From contig DBBB01000094.1 in NCBI GenBank assembly GCA_002291985.1, forward strand, positions 1 through 7,156: a DNA stretch of 7,156 bases. Direction: 5' to 3'. The translations under genes were made by a program, and so were the position numbers. The notes under the pieces were generated by a model, which ran no database searches, had not been told where the DNA came from, and saw nothing but the letters and a program-made list of their open reading frames with translations. Below are positions 5,896-7,156 of this stretch, one piece after another (positions within the stretch are counted from its first letter, which is position 1; every line of letters starts with the position of its first letter). Source of the DNA: Firmicutes bacterium UBA995. GTDB lineage: Bacteria; Bacillota; Sulfobacillia; UBA995.

Positions 5896-7043
5896 TGCCC
5901 GGCAGCCCCGTGCTCCCTGGCAGTACCGTAGGCATTCTGGGCGGCGGGCAACTGGGACGGATGATCGCCCTCGAGGCCAGGCGCATGGGCTACGAGGTGG
6001 TTTGCCTCGACCCCGCTCCCGGCTCGCCCTGCGGGCAGATCGCCCGCGAGCAGATCGTCGCCCCCTTTGACGATGTTGACGCTGCCCGCCGCCTGGGGCA
6101 GGCCTCCGACCTCATCGTGTACGAGTTCGAGAACATCCCTTACCGGGTTGTTGAGGTGCTCGAGCAGGAATTTCGGCTGCCCCAGGGCAGCCGCATCCTC
6201 CGGATCTCCCAGCACCGGGGGCGGGAGAAGACGGCCCTGGCGGAGGTCGGCTTTCCCGTGGCGCCCTTCCGCCTGGTCGGGGATGCCGCCGGACTCCGCC
6301 GCGCCGTGCAAGAACTCGGGTTGCCGTGCGTGCTCAAGACGTGTGCCGGCGGATACGACGGCAAGGGGCAGATGGTTCTGAACGCATCCGCCGACCTGGA
6401 GGAGGCGGCCGCCGAACTCGATGCCGTGCCGGCCTTAACCGGGGAATGGATTGTTGAAAAGTTTGTCTTCTTTTTGTGCGAAGCTTCCGTTATAGTCGCG
6501 CGGCAGGAAACTGGTCAAACCGCGACGTATCCGATAGGGGAGAACTCGCATCGGGAGAACATACTGCACAGCACGGTAGTGCCCGCCCGCATCGACGGGG
6601 AGCTGCAGGCGAAAGCGGAGGCGCTCGGCGCGGATATCGCCGATGCGCTGGGCCTGATAGGACTGATGGCCATCGAGTTGTTCGTGACCCCCGATGGACT
6701 GGTCGTGAACGAACTTGCGCCGCGACCGCACAATTCCGGCCATTACAGCTGGGATGCGAGCGCCACTTCCCAGTTCGAGCAGTTGATCCGGGCGACCGGG
6801 GGGCTTCCCCTCGGGTCCACCCGGCTGCTGACGCCGGTGGTCATGGTGAATGTCCTGGGAGAGCACGTTCCCGCCGTCCTGCGCGGAATGCCCCACTTTC
6901 CCGACAACGTCAAGGTGCACCTGTATGGCAAGCGCGGGGCGCCGGCAGCCCGTCGCAAGATGGGCCACCTGAACGTGCTGGGCGGCGACCCGGACGCGGC
7001 TCTGAACTGGGCAGATCGACTTTACCAGGGACGGGCCATCTGA
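5892..7043 (+). CDS. purK: N5-carboxyaminoimidazole ribonucleotide synthase PurK
   Basis: Encodes 383 residues, near the B. subtilis PurK length. This ATP-grasp enzyme makes N5-CAIR from AIR, bicarbonate and ATP and hands it to PurE. Motifs: GILGGGQLGRM (14-24), YEFENIP (77-83), SQHRGREK (106-113), GGYDGKGQ (153-160), EASVIVAR (197-204), YPIGENSHRENILHSTVVPAR (213-233), NELAPRPHNSGHYSWD (273-288), TSQFEQLIRATGGLPLGS (292-309) and KVHLYGK (341-347). ATG 5892 forms ATGA with the purE stop; ATG 5895 is equally possible, with AAGGAG (5881-5886) 5 and 8 bases away respectively. A GTG at 5886 lies within the binding site and is unlikely. Residues 150-152 read TCA before GGYDGKGQ, where TRR or TAR is common. 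The stretch FVFFLCEAS (191-199) departs from the usual FVPF(D/E)RELS, keeps the Glu, and is encoded by a markedly AT-rich patch. The frame is intact, so the gene is probably functional. Confidence 0.95.
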   Translation: MMPGSPVLPGSTVGILGGGQLGRMIALEARRMGYEVVCLDPAPGSPCGQIAREQIVAPFDDVDAARRLGQASDLIVYEFENIPYRVVEVLEQEFRLPQGSRILRISQHRGREKTALAEVGFPVAPFRLVGDAAGLRRAVQELGLPCVLKTCAGGYDGKGQMVLNASADLEEAAAELDAVPALTGEWIVEKFVFFLCEASVIVARQETGQTATYPIGENSHRENILHSTVVPARIDGELQAKAEALGADIADALGLIGLMAIELFVTPDGLVVNELAPRPHNSGHYSWDASATSQFEQLIRATGGLPLGSTRLLTPVVMVNVLGEHVPAVLRGMPHFPDNVKVHLYGKRGAPAARRKMGHLNVLGGDPDAALNWADRLYQGRAI

Positions 7044-7051
7044 ATCGGGCA

Positions 7052-7065
7052 CCTCCCGCTGGAGG
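7052..7065 (+). promoter_or_regulatory. Ribosome binding site inside a small hairpin
   Basis: CCTCC (7052-7056) and GGAGG (7061-7065) are fully complementary around the 4-base loop CGCT. GGAGG is the ribosome binding site of the gene starting at 7074, 8 bases downstream, so the fold would hide it. The hairpin begins 8 bases after the purK stop. Ribosomes finishing purK would melt it, which would couple translation. The pairing is directly visible; the regulatory effect is inferred. Confidence 0.5.
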
Positions 7066-7073
7066 AATGGAGG

Positions 7074-7156
7074 ATGCAAGTGGATAGCTACAAGGTGAAG
7101 GTGGGGCCGGAAGGTTATCTGCCGCCGGCTGCCGCCTGTGTTGGTGTTTGCCTCCC
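7074..7156 (+). CDS. Partial CDS of unknown function (5' end only)
   Basis: An ATG at 7074, 8 bases after GGAGG, opens a frame that runs stop-free to the window edge: 27 complete codons plus two bases. It begins MQVDSYKVKVGPEGYLPP. The next stretch is small and hydrophobic (AAACVGVCL). I do not recognise the family. The opening KVKVGPEG loosely recalls the first strand and turn of AbrB/MazE-type swapped-hairpin proteins, but the sequence after it does not continue that pattern, so this is a weak hint only. It does not look like the start of purB, purC or another obvious purine gene. A competing ATG at 7067 gives only six codons. The 30-base gap after purK suggests it belongs to the same operon. 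Confidence 0.5.
   Translation, partial: MQVDSYKVKVGPEGYLPPAAACVGVCL

Noticed and set aside
5184..6311. Long open frame on the - strand (375 codons) opposite folC, purE and purK
   Set aside because: Antisense shadow typical of high-G+C coding DNA. The peptide is low complexity (Ala/Arg/Ser/Pro), it spans three well-supported genes, and it has no family motifs.
6454..6495. Promoter inside the AT-rich purK patch (TTGAAA and TTATAG)
   Set aside because: The boxes are about 30 bases apart, far outside the 16-18 range, and no better-spaced pair was found.
1..7156. CRISPR array, tRNA/rRNA gene, insertion sequence, toxin-antitoxin or defence genes
   Set aside because: I found no repeated direct units, clover-leaf candidates, transposase motifs or defence-family motifs. 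The window is filled by housekeeping genes.

Overview
The window is ordinary, high-G+C bacterial core-genome DNA (about two thirds G+C by eye). All genes lie on the + strand and are packed tightly behind strong AGGAGG-type ribosome binding sites. A sigma-A-type promoter overlapped by a perfect CIRCE operator implies HrcA-controlled heat shock. Together with the TTG start of nadA and the strong Shine-Dalgarno sites, this suits a high-G+C member of the Bacillota (for example a Symbiobacteria-, Thermaerobacter- or Limnochordia-like lineage). CIRCE also occurs in other phyla, so the placement is an inference and no genus is claimed.

Layout: positions 1-58 carry no gene I can assign. Positions 59-119 hold the groESL promoter and CIRCE. 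groES (152-445) and groEL (500-2113) form the chaperonin pair; the GroEL C-terminus is acidic and proline-rich with no Gly-Gly-Met tail. A 124-base gap (2114-2237) contains a near-perfect GC-rich hairpin and a second small dyad just before the nadA ribosome binding site. nadA (TTG start, 2238-3128), nadC (3125-3961) and folC (3958-5376) are joined by 4-base ATGA overlaps. After a 27-base gap come purE (5404-5895) and purK (5892-7043), again joined by ATGA. A truncated gene begins at 7074 and runs off the window; its ribosome binding site lies inside a small hairpin.

Functionally, GroES and GroEL form the folding chamber. NadA and NadC carry out the quinolinate synthase and quinolinate phosphoribosyltransferase steps of de novo NAD synthesis; nadB is not present. 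FolC makes and polyglutamylates folate, whose one-carbon forms are used in purine synthesis. PurK and PurE convert AIR to CAIR through N5-CAIR. The overlaps indicate translational coupling within a NAD/folate/purine cofactor-nucleotide operon. Whether it shares a transcript with groESL depends on the 2114-2237 gap.

I do not see a previously undescribed system. The points most worth a second look are the GroEL tail, the two mutually exclusive RNA structures before nadA, the sequestered ribosome binding site before the last gene, an AT-rich patch inside purK that coincides with a divergent family motif, and an excess of CTCGAG.
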